DNA of 64,000 bases. Origin: Dyadobacter chenwenxiniae (GTDB lineage Bacteria; Bacteroidota; Bacteroidia; Cytophagales; Spirosomataceae). The stretch is taken from assembly GCF_022869785.1 (NCBI RefSeq), contig NZ_CP094997.1:2108001-2172000 (forward strand). Direction: 5' to 3'. Numbering within the stretch: the first letter of the stretch is position 1; each line of letters opens with the position of its first letter. Position numbers and translations under genes: made by a program. The notes under the pieces are model-generated. The model did no database searches. It had not been told where the DNA came from and saw nothing but the letters and a program-made list of their open reading frames with translations. Positions 1 through 8,305 of this stretch are shown one piece after another.

Positions 1-103
1 CGATTCCTTTAACCTGCGCATGATGCATGGGATCAACAAAATTTCCATCGTCATGTTCCTGATTTGCGTTATCATTATGATCGTTAGAGCATTGACAAGA
101 TGA
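1..103 (+). CDS. C-terminal end of a small membrane protein (DUF6728-like), partial
   Basis: The reading frame is open from base 2 to the TGA at 101-103, giving the last 33 residues of a protein that starts before the window. They contain the stretch LRMMHGINKISI followed by one hydrophobic segment rich in Ile, Val and Met, and end in RALTR, so the C-terminus is a membrane helix with a short basic tail. From memory this matches a small Cytophagales family annotated DUF6728, whose function is unknown to me. The stop overlaps the start of the next gene (ATGA at 100-103), so the two are probably co-translated. Confidence 0.5.
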   Translation, partial: DSFNLRMMHGINKISIVMFLICVIIMIVRALTR

Positions 104-489
104 ATTTAGAATCGCTGAGAGATTACTGCCTGAAACTCCCGGGTGTGACAGAAGAATTGCCATTTGGGCCAGATACATTAGTGTTCAAGGTCAAAGGCAA
201 AGTCTTCCTCCTCACGCCCATGGACTCAGCGTCACATCAGTTCAACGCCAAATGTGATCCTGAAAAAGCAGAAGAGCTAAGAGAAAAATATCCGGACGTA
301 AATCCCGGATATCATATGAACAAGAAGCACTGGAATACAGTCCACGTCACCGGTAACATTCCAAGTGAGACGTTATTTGAATGGGTGAAAGAATCTTATG
401 ATTTGGTGGTTAAGAGTCTGCCGAAGAAGGACCAGGCGTCCCTCGGCTCCGCTCGGGGTGACAAGTCTGGAAGCGATTCGCACAAATAA
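100..489 (+). CDS. MmcQ/YjbR-family protein with a repeat-derived tail
   Basis: The 129-residue product has the MmcQ/YjbR fold signature: an N-terminal helix LRDYCLKLPGVTEELPFG, a strand with KVFLL, and NPGYHMNKKHWNTV followed by a C-terminal helix FEWVKESYDLVVKSL. These small cytosolic proteins have a fold related to the CyaY and MotA C-terminal domains. They are often called DNA-binding, but their job is not established. The family part ends near residue 110. The last residues (about 114-121, LGSARGDK) are encoded by a copy of the intergenic repeat that lies just downstream, so the tail looks acquired rather than conserved. The start overlaps the upstream stop by ATGA. Confidence 0.8.
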   Translation: MNLESLRDYCLKLPGVTEELPFGPDTLVFKVKGKVFLLTPMDSASHQFNAKCDPEKAEELREKYPDVNPGYHMNKKHWNTVHVTGNIPSETLFEWVKESYDLVVKSLPKKDQASLGSARGDKSGSDSHK

Positions 490-596
490 ATTGTTGGTCT
501 GACCTCGGCTCCGCTCGGTCTGACAGAGCGGAGCAGTTCGCCCTGTCAGACCGAGCGGAGCAGTTCGCCCTGTCAGACCGAGCGGAGCCGAGGTCA
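441..596. repeat. Intergenic repeat with 26-bp perfect inverted arms and 27-bp tandem units
   Basis: Bases 501-526 and 570-595 are perfect inverted repeats of 26 bp (core CTCGGCTCCGCTCGGTCTGA). Between them a unit of about 27 bp containing GAGCGGAGCAGTTCGCCCTG is repeated in tandem. A further copy with two mismatches in 23 bases lies at 441-463, inside the 3' end of the mmcQ-like gene. The right arm runs into the gldC stop codon (594-596). The structure could act as a bidirectional terminator between the convergent genes. The same family recurs at 7229-7379. Confidence 0.8.
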
Positions 597-935
597 CTTC
601 GCAGCCTTCATCTCTTCATCCAACTTCTTGCTTAACGTCTCGCACACGCCCTCAATGGCGTCGGCCATGACGGTATCATTTGTTGCAGTAAGCAGCGTGT
701 CTGCGATGCCGCTCATGAGTTCGATGTAGAAGCGTTTCATTTCGAAAACTTCCATGTCCTTTGTCCAAAGATCGATTTTTAATGTGCCGCGGTGGTAATG
801 GTCCCAAACGGCAATGGCGATCGCACGGGTGTCGTTGATACCTTCGTTAGGGTTGTCCGTTGCATTCCAAAAAATCTTTTCCGGTATGTTCTTGTCGTCG
901 AGTTCAACGGTAAAATGTATTTCCGATTTTTTCAT
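594..935 (-). CDS. gldC: Gliding motility protein GldC
   Basis: The 113-residue product reads MKKSEIHFTVELDDKNIPEK, then FWNATDNPNEG, AIAIAVWDHYHRGTLKIDLW and MKRFYIE, which I recognise as GldC of Bacteroidota. GldC is a small soluble protein needed in some species for full gliding motility alongside the Gld/type IX secretion machinery; its biochemical role is not known. An ATG at 957-959 would add eight residues, but a good -7 promoter element (957-964) covers that codon. The ATG at 933-935 is therefore the better start and fits the family N-terminus. No other gld gene is in the window. The stop codon overlaps the repeat arm at 570-595. Confidence 0.88.
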   Translation of the reverse strand: MKKSEIHFTVELDDKNIPEKIFWNATDNPNEGINDTRAIAIAVWDHYHRGTLKIDLWTKDMEVFEMKRFYIELMSGIADTLLTATNDTVMADAIEGVCETLSKKLDEEMKAAK

Positions 936-956
936 ATGAGGTGTTAATATTTCAGA

Positions 957-964
957 CAAAAGTA
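957..964 (-). promoter_or_regulatory. -7 promoter element for gldC
   Basis: On the minus strand this reads TACTTTTG, a full match to the Bacteroidota TAnnTTTG element, with the gldC ATG about 22 bases downstream. No convincing -33 TTTG box was seen at the usual distance. Confidence 0.4.
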
Positions 965-993
965 ACCAATCGAGGATATTTATAGTTCTAAAA

Positions 994-1719
994 TTACTTC
1001 GTTGCCTGTTTAAACACCTTTTTCAAAAGATCGGTAACACGCGCTTTCGGGTCTTCGCGGATCTTTTTCTCTTCCTGAGCGATCAAAACATATAGCCCGT
1101 CAATGGTCTTTTGGGTAGCATAACCTTTCAAATCGGGATTCACTTTTTTGACCAGAGGGAGCTTGTTGTAAGTGTCTACAATCTCTTTGTAATAATCAGT
1201 GGCTTTGTTCAGGTTAAGCGTGGAGTCTACAACCGGGAAGAATGTTTTATAAAGATCTTCATTAGTTGTTTTCTTTAAATACTGCGTCGCTGCATCGTCT
1301 TGTCCTTTTAAAATACCCAGCGCATCAGGCACGGTCATGGAAGTAATTGCTTTTACGAAGATCGGTTTTGATTTTTTCGCAGCATCCTCCGCGGCGCGGT
1401 TGAGTGATAAGGTGAATTTGTCAACCTGGTCGCCCAATCCCATTTTTCTCAAAGTTTCAGCCACCTTTTGCGCTTCCGGGGGAACAGCGATTTTAATTAA
1501 TTCATTTTTGAAAAAACCATCCACTTTGGAAGCCTCCGCCGAACCGTTGCTGATCCCAACATTTAGGGCTTCTTTCAAGCCTGAAACGATTTCGTTTTCA
1601 CCAAGCGCATCCGATTTTCCGCCTACCTTATCCAGCACTTTTCCTAAGTTGAACTGCGCCTGCGAATTAGTGGCTGATATGAGTGAAAATAATAATATTG
1701 CTAAGATTTTGTGATTCAT
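994..1719 (-). CDS. DUF4197 domain-containing exported protein
   Basis: The 241-residue product starts with a signal peptide (MNHKILAILLFSLISATNSQAQ) and continues as a helical DUF4197 domain: GLKEALNVGISNGS, IKIAVPPEAQKVAETLRKMG, FTLSLNRAAEDAAKKSKPIF, then ALGILKGQDDAATQYLKK and FFPVVDSTL. The family is widespread in Gram-negative bacteria, is predicted to be periplasmic, and has no established function. Length and domain limits look complete. It is divergent from cinA with about 105 bp between them, and it is not obviously in an operon with gldC downstream (58 bp gap). Confidence 0.85.
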   Translation of the reverse strand: MNHKILAILLFSLISATNSQAQFNLGKVLDKVGGKSDALGENEIVSGLKEALNVGISNGSAEASKVDGFFKNELIKIAVPPEAQKVAETLRKMGLGDQVDKFTLSLNRAAEDAAKKSKPIFVKAITSMTVPDALGILKGQDDAATQYLKKTTNEDLYKTFFPVVDSTLNLNKATDYYKEIVDTYNKLPLVKKVNPDLKGYATQKTIDGLYVLIAQEEKKIREDPKARVTDLLKKVFKQATK

Positions 1720-1782
1720 TACGATTGTGTTTGTTAAATTCTGACTACGCTTTAAACGTACTCAATAACGATTAATTTTACT

Positions 1783-1790
1783 TATTTTTG
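1783..1790 (+). promoter_or_regulatory. -7 promoter element for cinA
   Basis: TATTTTTG matches TAnnTTTG exactly and ends 34 bases before the cinA ATG. No TTTG box was found 17-21 bases upstream, so this rests on the -7 element alone. Confidence 0.35.
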
Positions 1791-1824
1791 GGAAATAACA
1801 GTCTCATTCAACCCATTTCAAACT

Positions 1825-3096
1825 ATGCTTCCCATTATCCGGGCTGAAATATTAACGATCGGTGATGAAATTCTTTTTGGACAAATTACGGATACGAACA
1901 CGCAATGGATTGGCTCTCAACTCACTGATATAGGCATTCGTCCGGTGAGGAAGACTTCGGTTGGAGACAATAAAGCGGACATCCTGGATGCATTCGCGGC
2001 GGCTAGCCAGCGGGTGGATGTTATTATTGTGACGGGAGGCCTCGGCCCTACCCGCGATGACATTACCAAGCATACATTTTGCGAATATTTTGGGACTGAA
2101 CTGGAAATCAATCAGGAGGCACTCGAACTGATCACTGGTTTTTTTGCGAAACGCGGTCGCGCCATGACTGAGCTGAACATTCAGCAAGCTGCACTTCCCA
2201 AAAATTGTACCTACATTCCCAACCTTTGGGGAACAGCGCCTGGCATGTGGTTTGAAAAAGACAATGTTGTTTACGTTTCGCTGCCCGGCGTGCCTTACGA
2301 AATGAAGAGCCTGATGGAATTTGAGATCCTTCCCAGGCTTAAAGCGAAGTTTGTTTCCAACATTATTCAACATAAATCGGTGCGGACGATCGGCATAGGA
2401 GAATCATTCCTGGCTGAGAAGATCGCTCCCTGGGAAGATGCACTTCCCGCACATATAAAATTGGCTTACCTGCCTCATTTTGGACAGGTAAAGCTGCGTT
2501 TGACCGGCACAGGAACAGATCAGATTCAACTTGATGCCGAGCTGGCCGAACAAGTCGGGCTACTGATGCCGTACATTGAAGAATGGGTTTTTGGTTTTGA
2601 TAGTGATGAACTGGAAACGGTCATCGGATCGTTACTTGTTCAAAACCACGCCACGGTAGGCACGGCAGAGAGTTGCACCGGCGGTTTTGTAGCCAATCAG
2701 ATTACAAACGTTCCTGGCGCTTCCCGTTATTTTGAAGGTTCAGTTGTAAGTTATAGTAATGAGGTCAAAATGAATGTGTTAGGTGTGTCACGTCAGACAT
2801 TGGAAGCATACGGGGCCGTCAGCGAGCAGACTGCGCGGGAAATGGCCGAAGGTGCACGCAAGGTGCTGAACACCACATTTGCGATTTCAACCACGGGCAT
2901 TGCCGGACCTGATGGCGGCACGGATGACAAACCGGTGGGTACGATCTGGATTGCCTGCGCAACGCCGGATGAAACATTCACCCAGTTGCTAACATTGCGT
3001 AACAACCGCAAGATCAATATAGAACTTACTTCTTCCTACGCGTTGAATTTGTTGAGGAAAACCATTTTGAAAACAAGCCTTACGATAAAAGGCTGA
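1825..3096 (+). CDS. cinA: CinA-family protein (nicotinamide-nucleotide amidase / ADP-ribose pyrophosphatase)
   Basis: The 423-residue product has both CinA parts. The N-terminal MoCF/COG1058 domain (about 1-170) starts AEILTIGDEILFGQITDTNT and carries TGGLGPTRDDIT. The C-terminal PncC-type domain (about 260-420) carries GTAESCTGGFVANQITNVPG and ISTTGIAGPDGGTDDKPVGT, including the catalytic Ser of the TAESCTGG motif. In other bacteria the enzyme deamidates nicotinamide mononucleotide for NAD salvage, and the N-terminal domain hydrolyses ADP-ribose. The length is normal for the two-domain form. The next gene begins 57 bp later and may be co-transcribed. Confidence 0.93.
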   Translation: MLPIIRAEILTIGDEILFGQITDTNTQWIGSQLTDIGIRPVRKTSVGDNKADILDAFAAASQRVDVIIVTGGLGPTRDDITKHTFCEYFGTELEINQEALELITGFFAKRGRAMTELNIQQAALPKNCTYIPNLWGTAPGMWFEKDNVVYVSLPGVPYEMKSLMEFEILPRLKAKFVSNIIQHKSVRTIGIGESFLAEKIAPWEDALPAHIKLAYLPHFGQVKLRLTGTGTDQIQLDAELAEQVGLLMPYIEEWVFGFDSDELETVIGSLLVQNHATVGTAESCTGGFVANQITNVPGASRYFEGSVVSYSNEVKMNVLGVSRQTLEAYGAVSEQTAREMAEGARKVLNTTFAISTTGIAGPDGGTDDKPVGTIWIACATPDETFTQLLTLRNNRKINIELTSSYALNLLRKTILKTSLTIKG

Positions 3097-3153
3097 GAAG
3101 AACATTAATTAGTTGCGGCGCTCAATCTTATGCGCCAACGAAAGAAACCAGTT

Positions 3154-4461
3154 ATGAAAATAGTTGAAATGGTAATGCCTCCAATGGGCGAAAGTATCAT
3201 GGAGTGTACCGTCCTTCATTTACTTGCGAAAGCCGGTGACAAGGTTTCGGTGGATGATTCCATTTTGGAGGTTGCCACGGACAAAGTGGATACGGAAGTG
3301 CCCTGCCCTTTTTCCGGCGTGCTTACGGAGTGGCTTGTCAAAGAAAATGATGTTGTTCCGATTGGAAGCCCCGTTGCGAAGATTGAAGTTGAAAATGACG
3401 TGGATGAGGATGACCAGCAGCCCGTAGATAAACCCGTTCATGCGCCGGTTAGTGCAGAACCGGAAGTGGAAGCAACCGCAGCTGCTCTCGAAAAAGAATA
3501 TGAGGAAGTGCTTACCAAAAAGGCCGAGCCCGCCTTAGAACTGGCCAATAGTAATCCAGACCACAACGCCTTCTACTCCCCGCTCGTGCTCAGCATTGCG
3601 CGCCGAGAGCACATTACTGAAACCGAGCTTGCGACCATTCACGGAACGGGCATGGAAAACAGGGTTACCAAAAGTGATATTTTTTCATTTTTGGATAATC
3701 GGAAAAAGAATATCGGAGTGCCAACGCCGCTTGCAACTTCACTGAATGGCTCCAACGAGATCATTGAAATGGACCGGATGCGGAAGATGATTTCGCAGCG
3801 CATGATCGAGTCCAGGAGAATTTCGGCGCACGTCACTTCATTTATTGAAACGGATATGACGCCGGTGGTGCAGTGGCGCGAACATACGAAAGCAGAATAC
3901 AGAAAGAAGACCGGCGATAGCATTACATTCACGCCGATTTTGATCGAAGCTGTGGTGAAGGCGATTAAGGATTATCCTATGATCAACATTTCGGTTGACG
4001 GCGATAAGATCATTAAGAAAAAGGAAATTAACATTGGTATGGCCGTGGCTTTACCGGATGGAAACCTGATCGTTCCGGTTATCCATCGCGCTGACCAGTA
4101 TGATTTACCCGGTTTAGCAAGGAAAGTAAATGATCTTGCCAAAAGAGCGCGGGAAAATAAGTTGAAGGCCGATGACCTGGCAGGCGGAACTTACACCGTT
4201 TCCAACATTGGTGCATTTGCCAACCTCATGGGAACGCCTATCATTGTACAGCCGCAGGTTGCCATCATGGCTTTTGGAGCTATTAAGAAAAAACCGGCTG
4301 TAATTGAAACGCCGCAAGGTGACTTGCTCGGCATCCGCAGCCTGATGTTCATATCCCATTCTTACGATCACCGCGTTGTGGACGGCTCACTAGGCGGGCT
4401 TTTTCTGAAACGTGTGAACGATTACCTTGAAAATTTCGATACGCACAGATCCATAATGTAA
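3154..4461 (+). CDS. 2-oxo acid dehydrogenase E2 component (dihydrolipoamide acyltransferase)
   Basis: The 435-residue product has the E2 layout: a lipoyl domain at about 1-76 with the lipoylated Lys in EVATDKVDTEV (Lys44), an acidic linker, a peripheral subunit-binding domain at about 140-180 (YSPLVLSIARREHI), and a catalytic domain from about 205 ending with SYDHRVVDGSLGG, where His406 and Asp410 are the expected active-site residues. It transfers an acyl group from lipoamide to CoA in a pyruvate or branched-chain 2-oxoacid dehydrogenase complex; the sequence alone does not decide which. An in-frame ATG at 3130 would add eight basic residues, and I chose 3154 because family members start MxKIVEMVMP. 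No E1 or E3 gene is nearby. The stop overlaps the next start by one base. Confidence 0.92.
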   Translation: MKIVEMVMPPMGESIMECTVLHLLAKAGDKVSVDDSILEVATDKVDTEVPCPFSGVLTEWLVKENDVVPIGSPVAKIEVENDVDEDDQQPVDKPVHAPVSAEPEVEATAAALEKEYEEVLTKKAEPALELANSNPDHNAFYSPLVLSIARREHITETELATIHGTGMENRVTKSDIFSFLDNRKKNIGVPTPLATSLNGSNEIIEMDRMRKMISQRMIESRRISAHVTSFIETDMTPVVQWREHTKAEYRKKTGDSITFTPILIEAVVKAIKDYPMINISVDGDKIIKKKEINIGMAVALPDGNLIVPVIHRADQYDLPGLARKVNDLAKRARENKLKADDLAGGTYTVSNIGAFANLMGTPIIVQPQVAIMAFGAIKKKPAVIETPQGDLLGIRSLMFISHSYDHRVVDGSLGGLFLKRVNDYLENFDTHRSIM

Positions 4462-4994
4462 TGCTCAGACTCACTTTGGACATGGATGACGTGCTGGCGG
4501 ATACGCACAAGAAACTCGTCAGCATCGTTCATAATGATTTTTCGACCTTATATACTGAAGAACAATTGAGCAAAAGTGCTTTCAGGGACATATTGCATCC
4601 CAAGCAGCTGACTAAACTGCACAGGATCATAGACACACCGGGCTTTTTTGCAGACATTGAGGTGATGAACGGCGCAGTGGAAACGGTTTACAAGCTGTCT
4701 AAATTCTACGAAATATTTGTTGCGACCGCATGCATGGAATTTCCTACATCATTCAACGACAAATTTGCCTGGCTCAAAAAGCACTTTCCGTTCATACCCT
4801 GGACAAATGTGGTGTTCTGCGGTTATAAAAGCATTATTCAGTCCGATTACCTGGTCGATGATCATGTGCGGAACCTGAATGCATTCAAAGGGGCGGGCAT
4901 CCTTTTTACAGCGCCGCATAATGTTAAAGAAACCTCATATAAGCGTGTTTCCAATTGGAAGGATGTTTCTGAATTATTCTTACCCATCGCATGA
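4461..4994 (+). CDS. 5'(3')-deoxyribonucleotidase-like HAD phosphatase
   Basis: The 177-residue product is of the NT5C type of the HAD superfamily. It opens with LTLDMDDVLADTHKK, holding the DxDxV/T nucleophile motif (Asp7 and Asp9). A Thr in FVATACMEFP matches motif II, and DYLVDDHVRNL holds the motif IV acidic pair. Family members dephosphorylate nucleoside monophosphates in the cytosol. The gene shares one base with the E2 gene and four bases (ATGA, 4991-4994) with the response regulator, so the run from E2 to the kinase is very probably one transcript. Confidence 0.85.
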   Translation: MLRLTLDMDDVLADTHKKLVSIVHNDFSTLYTEEQLSKSAFRDILHPKQLTKLHRIIDTPGFFADIEVMNGAVETVYKLSKFYEIFVATACMEFPTSFNDKFAWLKKHFPFIPWTNVVFCGYKSIIQSDYLVDDHVRNLNAFKGAGILFTAPHNVKETSYKRVSNWKDVSELFLPIA

Positions 4995-5668
4995 AACTAC
5001 TATTAATTGAAGACGAGCCCAAAACTTTGCAGTCCATTAAACAAGGACTGGAAGAAAACGGATACGAGGTCGACATTGCATACGACGGCCTGATTGGCAG
5101 GCAGTTGGCAAAAAATAACACTTATCAATTGATCATCAGCGACATTATCATTCCGGGAATAAACGGCATTGAGCTTTGTCGCGAAATACGGAACTGGGGA
5201 GACGAAACGCCGATTTTAATGTTGACGGCACTGGGGACCACGGACGATAAAGTAACCGGTCTGGATGCAGGCGCGGATGATTATCTGGTCAAACCATTTG
5301 AGTTTAAAGAGCTCCTGGCGCGTGTGAGAGCACTTACTAAGCGTGGGACGACGGTTTCACACACTGCGCAGGTCCTGAAATTTGCTGATCTGGAAGTTTC
5401 GCTGGATGCTAAAACGGTCCACCGTTCAGGCAATAAAATCAACCTTACTGCAAGAGAATTCAATTTACTTGTTTACTTGATCCGGAACCAGGGCCGGGTT
5501 ATTTCCAAAGTGGAGATTGCAGAGCAAGTTTGGGATATTGGTTTCGATACGGGCACCAATGTCATTGAAGTTTATGTAAATTATCTCCGTAAAAAAATTG
5601 ATAAGGATTATCCCGTCAAATTGATCCATACCCAGTTTGGCATGGGTTATGTGCTTAAAGTAGAGTAA
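4991..5668 (+). CDS. OmpR-family response regulator
   Basis: The 225-residue product has a receiver domain (about 1-118) with the acidic pair Glu7/Asp8, the phosphoacceptor Asp51 in LIISDIIIPG and Lys101 in LVKPFEFKELLAR. It is followed by a winged-helix DNA-binding domain (about 128-222) with LTAREFNLLVYLIRNQGRV and NVIEVYVNYLRKKID. It is transcribed with the histidine kinase that begins three bases after its stop, so the two form a cognate two-component pair. Receiver and kinase resemble CusR/CusS-type systems in layout, but the signal is unknown. Translational coupling to the nucleotidase is unusual. Confidence 0.93.
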   Translation: MKLLLIEDEPKTLQSIKQGLEENGYEVDIAYDGLIGRQLAKNNTYQLIISDIIIPGINGIELCREIRNWGDETPILMLTALGTTDDKVTGLDAGADDYLVKPFEFKELLARVRALTKRGTTVSHTAQVLKFADLEVSLDAKTVHRSGNKINLTAREFNLLVYLIRNQGRVISKVEIAEQVWDIGFDTGTNVIEVYVNYLRKKIDKDYPVKLIHTQFGMGYVLKVE

Positions 5669-5671
5669 ATT

Positions 5672-7048
5672 ATGCAAATCCGCACCAGACTTACAGTTCA
5701 GTTTTCCCTGCTGGTGAGCGGAATCCTTCTGATCACGTTTCTTGCGATCTATTTTTTCTCGTATTACAATGTTAATGAGGATTTTTACGATCGTTTAAGG
5801 TCGAAAGCCAAGTCGCAGGCGGAACTTTTGCTGATTGTTCCTCAGGTCAATACGGAGGTTTTAAAAGCCTTGGACGAAACCAACCGCGATTTGATCTATG
5901 ATGAAAACACATTTATTTTCGACGAAAAAAACCGGCTGATTTATAGCAATCCAACCAACCCGCATTCAAAATCCATTCATGTTTCCAATTACTGGCTGGA
6001 CGAAATCCGCAAAGCAGGCCAGATCCGCTACACCGACGGCGAATATAAAGTTGTCGGGTTGTATTACAAATATCCCTACAACAAAGCCGTTGTTTTGCTC
6101 GGCGCGAAAGATTTGTACGGACAAGCCAATCTTTCCAATTTGAGCACATTGCTCACGGTTTTGTTCTTTATAGTAACAATTATCGTCGCACTTGTGGGCT
6201 GGATTTTCTCCAAACGTGCATTACGGCCGATTTCCAAGGTTATGAATGCAGTGGAAAGAATTTTACCCCAAAAGCTCGATACCCGACTTGATGTTCCGAA
6301 CCAAAAGGATGAAATAGGACGCTTAACCACCACATTTAACAATCTTTTGGACAGGATTGAAACGGCTTTTCAGATGCAAAAGATCTTCGTGGCCAATGTT
6401 TCCCACGAGCTTAAAAACCCATTAACCAAAATCCGATCTCAGCTGGAAGTTAGCATGCTCAAAGAACGCAATACGGCTGATTATCAATTGACGATCAGGT
6501 CTGTTTTGGAGGATATTCAGGAACTTGCGCAGCTTTCAAACACACTATTGGAGCTCGCCAAAGTAAGTGAGGATCAGAAAGATCTGCTCACAGAAATCAT
6601 CCGCGTCGACGACCTCCTGCTGGATTGCAGGATGGGACTTGCACAGGCAAACCCTTCCTATAACATTCAGCTCAATTTTGAAGAACTGCCGGAAGACGAC
6701 ACCTGGTTGGAACTGACAGGAAATACTACATTGCTTAAAACAGCTTTCCTGAATCTGATGGACAATGCCTGCAAGTTTTCAGATAATCATACCGTAAATG
6801 TGGATCTGAAAACATCGGCGAGGAGACTGACATTGAGTTTTTCAGATAACGGAAAGGGAATTCCCAAAGAAGATCAAAGCCTGGTATTTCAGCCTTTTTA
6901 CCGCAGCGACAACACGGCCAATATTAAGGGATATGGGATTGGGCTTTCGCTGGTGGAGCGGATTGTGAAACTCCATAATGGCAATGTGGCCATTTATTCA
7001 AACGAGCCGAAGGGAACGACATTCGTAGTAACTTTATCGAAGCTCTAA
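5672..7048 (+). CDS. Membrane sensor histidine kinase (HAMP-HisKA-HATPase_c)
   Basis: The 458-residue product has a first membrane helix at about 10-32, a periplasmic sensor region of about 120 residues, a second helix at about 157-180, a HAMP linker (about 181-233), a HisKA domain with FVANVSHELKNPLTKIR (phosphorylated His245) and an ATPase domain with NLMDNACKFSDN, DNGKGIP and GYGIGLSLVERIV. It should phosphorylate the response regulator encoded just upstream. The sensor region has no motif I recognise. A strong hairpin terminator follows at 7177-7211. Confidence 0.93.
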   Translation: MQIRTRLTVQFSLLVSGILLITFLAIYFFSYYNVNEDFYDRLRSKAKSQAELLLIVPQVNTEVLKALDETNRDLIYDENTFIFDEKNRLIYSNPTNPHSKSIHVSNYWLDEIRKAGQIRYTDGEYKVVGLYYKYPYNKAVVLLGAKDLYGQANLSNLSTLLTVLFFIVTIIVALVGWIFSKRALRPISKVMNAVERILPQKLDTRLDVPNQKDEIGRLTTTFNNLLDRIETAFQMQKIFVANVSHELKNPLTKIRSQLEVSMLKERNTADYQLTIRSVLEDIQELAQLSNTLLELAKVSEDQKDLLTEIIRVDDLLLDCRMGLAQANPSYNIQLNFEELPEDDTWLELTGNTTLLKTAFLNLMDNACKFSDNHTVNVDLKTSARRLTLSFSDNGKGIPKEDQSLVFQPFYRSDNTANIKGYGIGLSLVERIVKLHNGNVAIYSNEPKGTTFVVTLSKL

Positions 7049-7176
7049 GGAAATTCTAACTTTTTATTAACGTCTTTTTAAGTATTGTGTGATTTATTTG
7101 TATTGTCTCAATAAGACATGCCGATAAAACGGCAGTTCAAAAAGGATTTCATTTTTTGTGGTGTTAATAAGCAAAC

Positions 7177-7211
7177 TTGGCAGGTGTATCTCACACCTGC
7201 CAAAGTTTTTT
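7177..7211 (+). terminator. Rho-independent terminator after the histidine kinase
   Basis: An 11-bp perfect stem (TTGGCAGGTGT with ACACCTGCCAA, loop 7188-7192) is followed by a run of seven T. It lies 128 bases after the kinase stop. Confidence 0.75.
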
Positions 7212-7228
7212 TGTGCCCTTCGGCCGCT

Positions 7229-7379
7229 GGGCGGTTCACTTCGGCTCCGCTCAGTGTGACAGGGGCTCTGCTCAGTGTGACAGAGGCTCCGCTCAGTGTG
7301 ACAGGGGCTCCGTCAGTAAGACATAAAAAAACTCCGCCCATGGACAATTTACTTGTCACCCTGAGCGGAGTCGAAGGGC
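7229..7379. repeat. Tandem 21-bp repeats plus an inverted copy
   Basis: The unit GGCTCCGCTCAGTGTGACAG recurs every 21 bases from 7243, 7264 (one change) and 7285, with a degraded fourth copy from 7306. A related motif in the opposite orientation, ending in CTGAGCGGAGTCGAAGGG, lies at 7354-7378. The family is the one at 441-596. It fills most of the 357-base gap between the kinase and the desaturase (7049-7405). The rest of that gap holds the kinase terminator and no gene that I can support. Confidence 0.75.
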
Positions 7380-7405
7380 TAGCACTAAGCCACCTACTAA
7401 CTTTA

Positions 7406-8152
7406 TTAATTCTTCTTCCTAATCTCAATAATCTTCAACTTATTCAGCATCTTAATCACCGGGTAAGTCGGGTCGACTTCATACCAGCGTGAGCCGAAAT
7501 TGATTGAATTAGGCTTTTTATGGTGATTGTTTTGAAATAACTCGCCCATCATTAAGAAGTCGAAAATTAACGAATTCTTAGATTTGTCGTCGTTATCGAA
7601 GTTTTGATAACCATATTTGTGACCACTCCAGTTTACAATCGCTCCGTGGATCGGGCCCATTAGGAAATGTACAGGCAAAAGGAAGAAGAATGCCCAATGC
7701 ATATCCAGATATATGTACGCCAGGATATAAAAAGCAGTATAAAGCAATGCCCACCCGGAACGGGAAAGCCATGAGTCGCCGAGTTTTTCGATAAAGCGCC
7801 ATTCCGGATAATTCCTTTCGAATTGCGACTCGATCGCGCGCTTGCGGCTAAGTACAGCATTATAAATATTCTTCGTTTCCCACATCATCGTAAAAACGTT
7901 TTTAGTGTGATGCGGAGAGTGCGGATCTTTTTCTGTGTCACTAAAAGCGTGGTGCATGCGGTGTAAAATCGCGTAAGCTCTTGGACTTAAATAAGAAGAA
8001 CCTTGGGAAAGATATGTCAGCAAATAAAAGAAACGCTCCCACGGTTTGCTCATAATAAACATCTTATGAGCGGAATAGCGGTGTAGGAAGAAGGTTTGAC
8101 AGAATAGGGACAAATACCAATGTACAACAAAAACGATAAGAACAATATACAT
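7406..8152 (-). CDS. Membrane acyl-CoA (delta-9 type) fatty acid desaturase
   Basis: The 248-residue product has the histidine boxes of membrane di-iron desaturases: HRYSAH (24-29), HRMHH (64-68) and NNHHKKP (His210 and His211), with further His at 169 and 178 in HGAIVNWSGHKYGYQNF. Four or so hydrophobic helices lie between them. Such enzymes insert a cis double bond in acyl chains and need an electron donor; no donor gene adjoins it. The length is at the short end of the family but all boxes are present. A TACTTTTG -7 element on the minus strand (8189-8196) lies 36 bases upstream of the start. Confidence 0.9.
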   Translation of the reverse strand: MYIVLIVFVVHWYLSLFCQTFFLHRYSAHKMFIMSKPWERFFYLLTYLSQGSSYLSPRAYAILHRMHHAFSDTEKDPHSPHHTKNVFTMMWETKNIYNAVLSRKRAIESQFERNYPEWRFIEKLGDSWLSRSGWALLYTAFYILAYIYLDMHWAFFFLLPVHFLMGPIHGAIVNWSGHKYGYQNFDNDDKSKNSLIFDFLMMGELFQNNHHKKPNSINFGSRWYEVDPTYPVIKMLNKLKIIEIRKKN

Positions 8153-8305
8153 GGAACGAGATGAAATTATAATATTTTAAACTTGGTACAAAAGTAAGGG
8201 TAAGCGTTTACAAAACCGAAAATCGGAAAACCTAATTTGGAATTATTTTAATATAGAGAGATACGATTTTTGTGAGATTACGGATTAAAACAACATTGAT
8301 ATTAC

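Noticed and set aside
373..597. A 74-codon minus-strand open frame
   Set aside because: It is a translation of the repeat arms (repeated TSAPLGLTGRT-like text) and overlaps the mmcQ-like gene end; no family features.
7118..7492. Plus-strand open frame of 124 codons
   Set aside because: It reads through the kinase terminator and the tandem repeat and then antisense into the desaturase gene.
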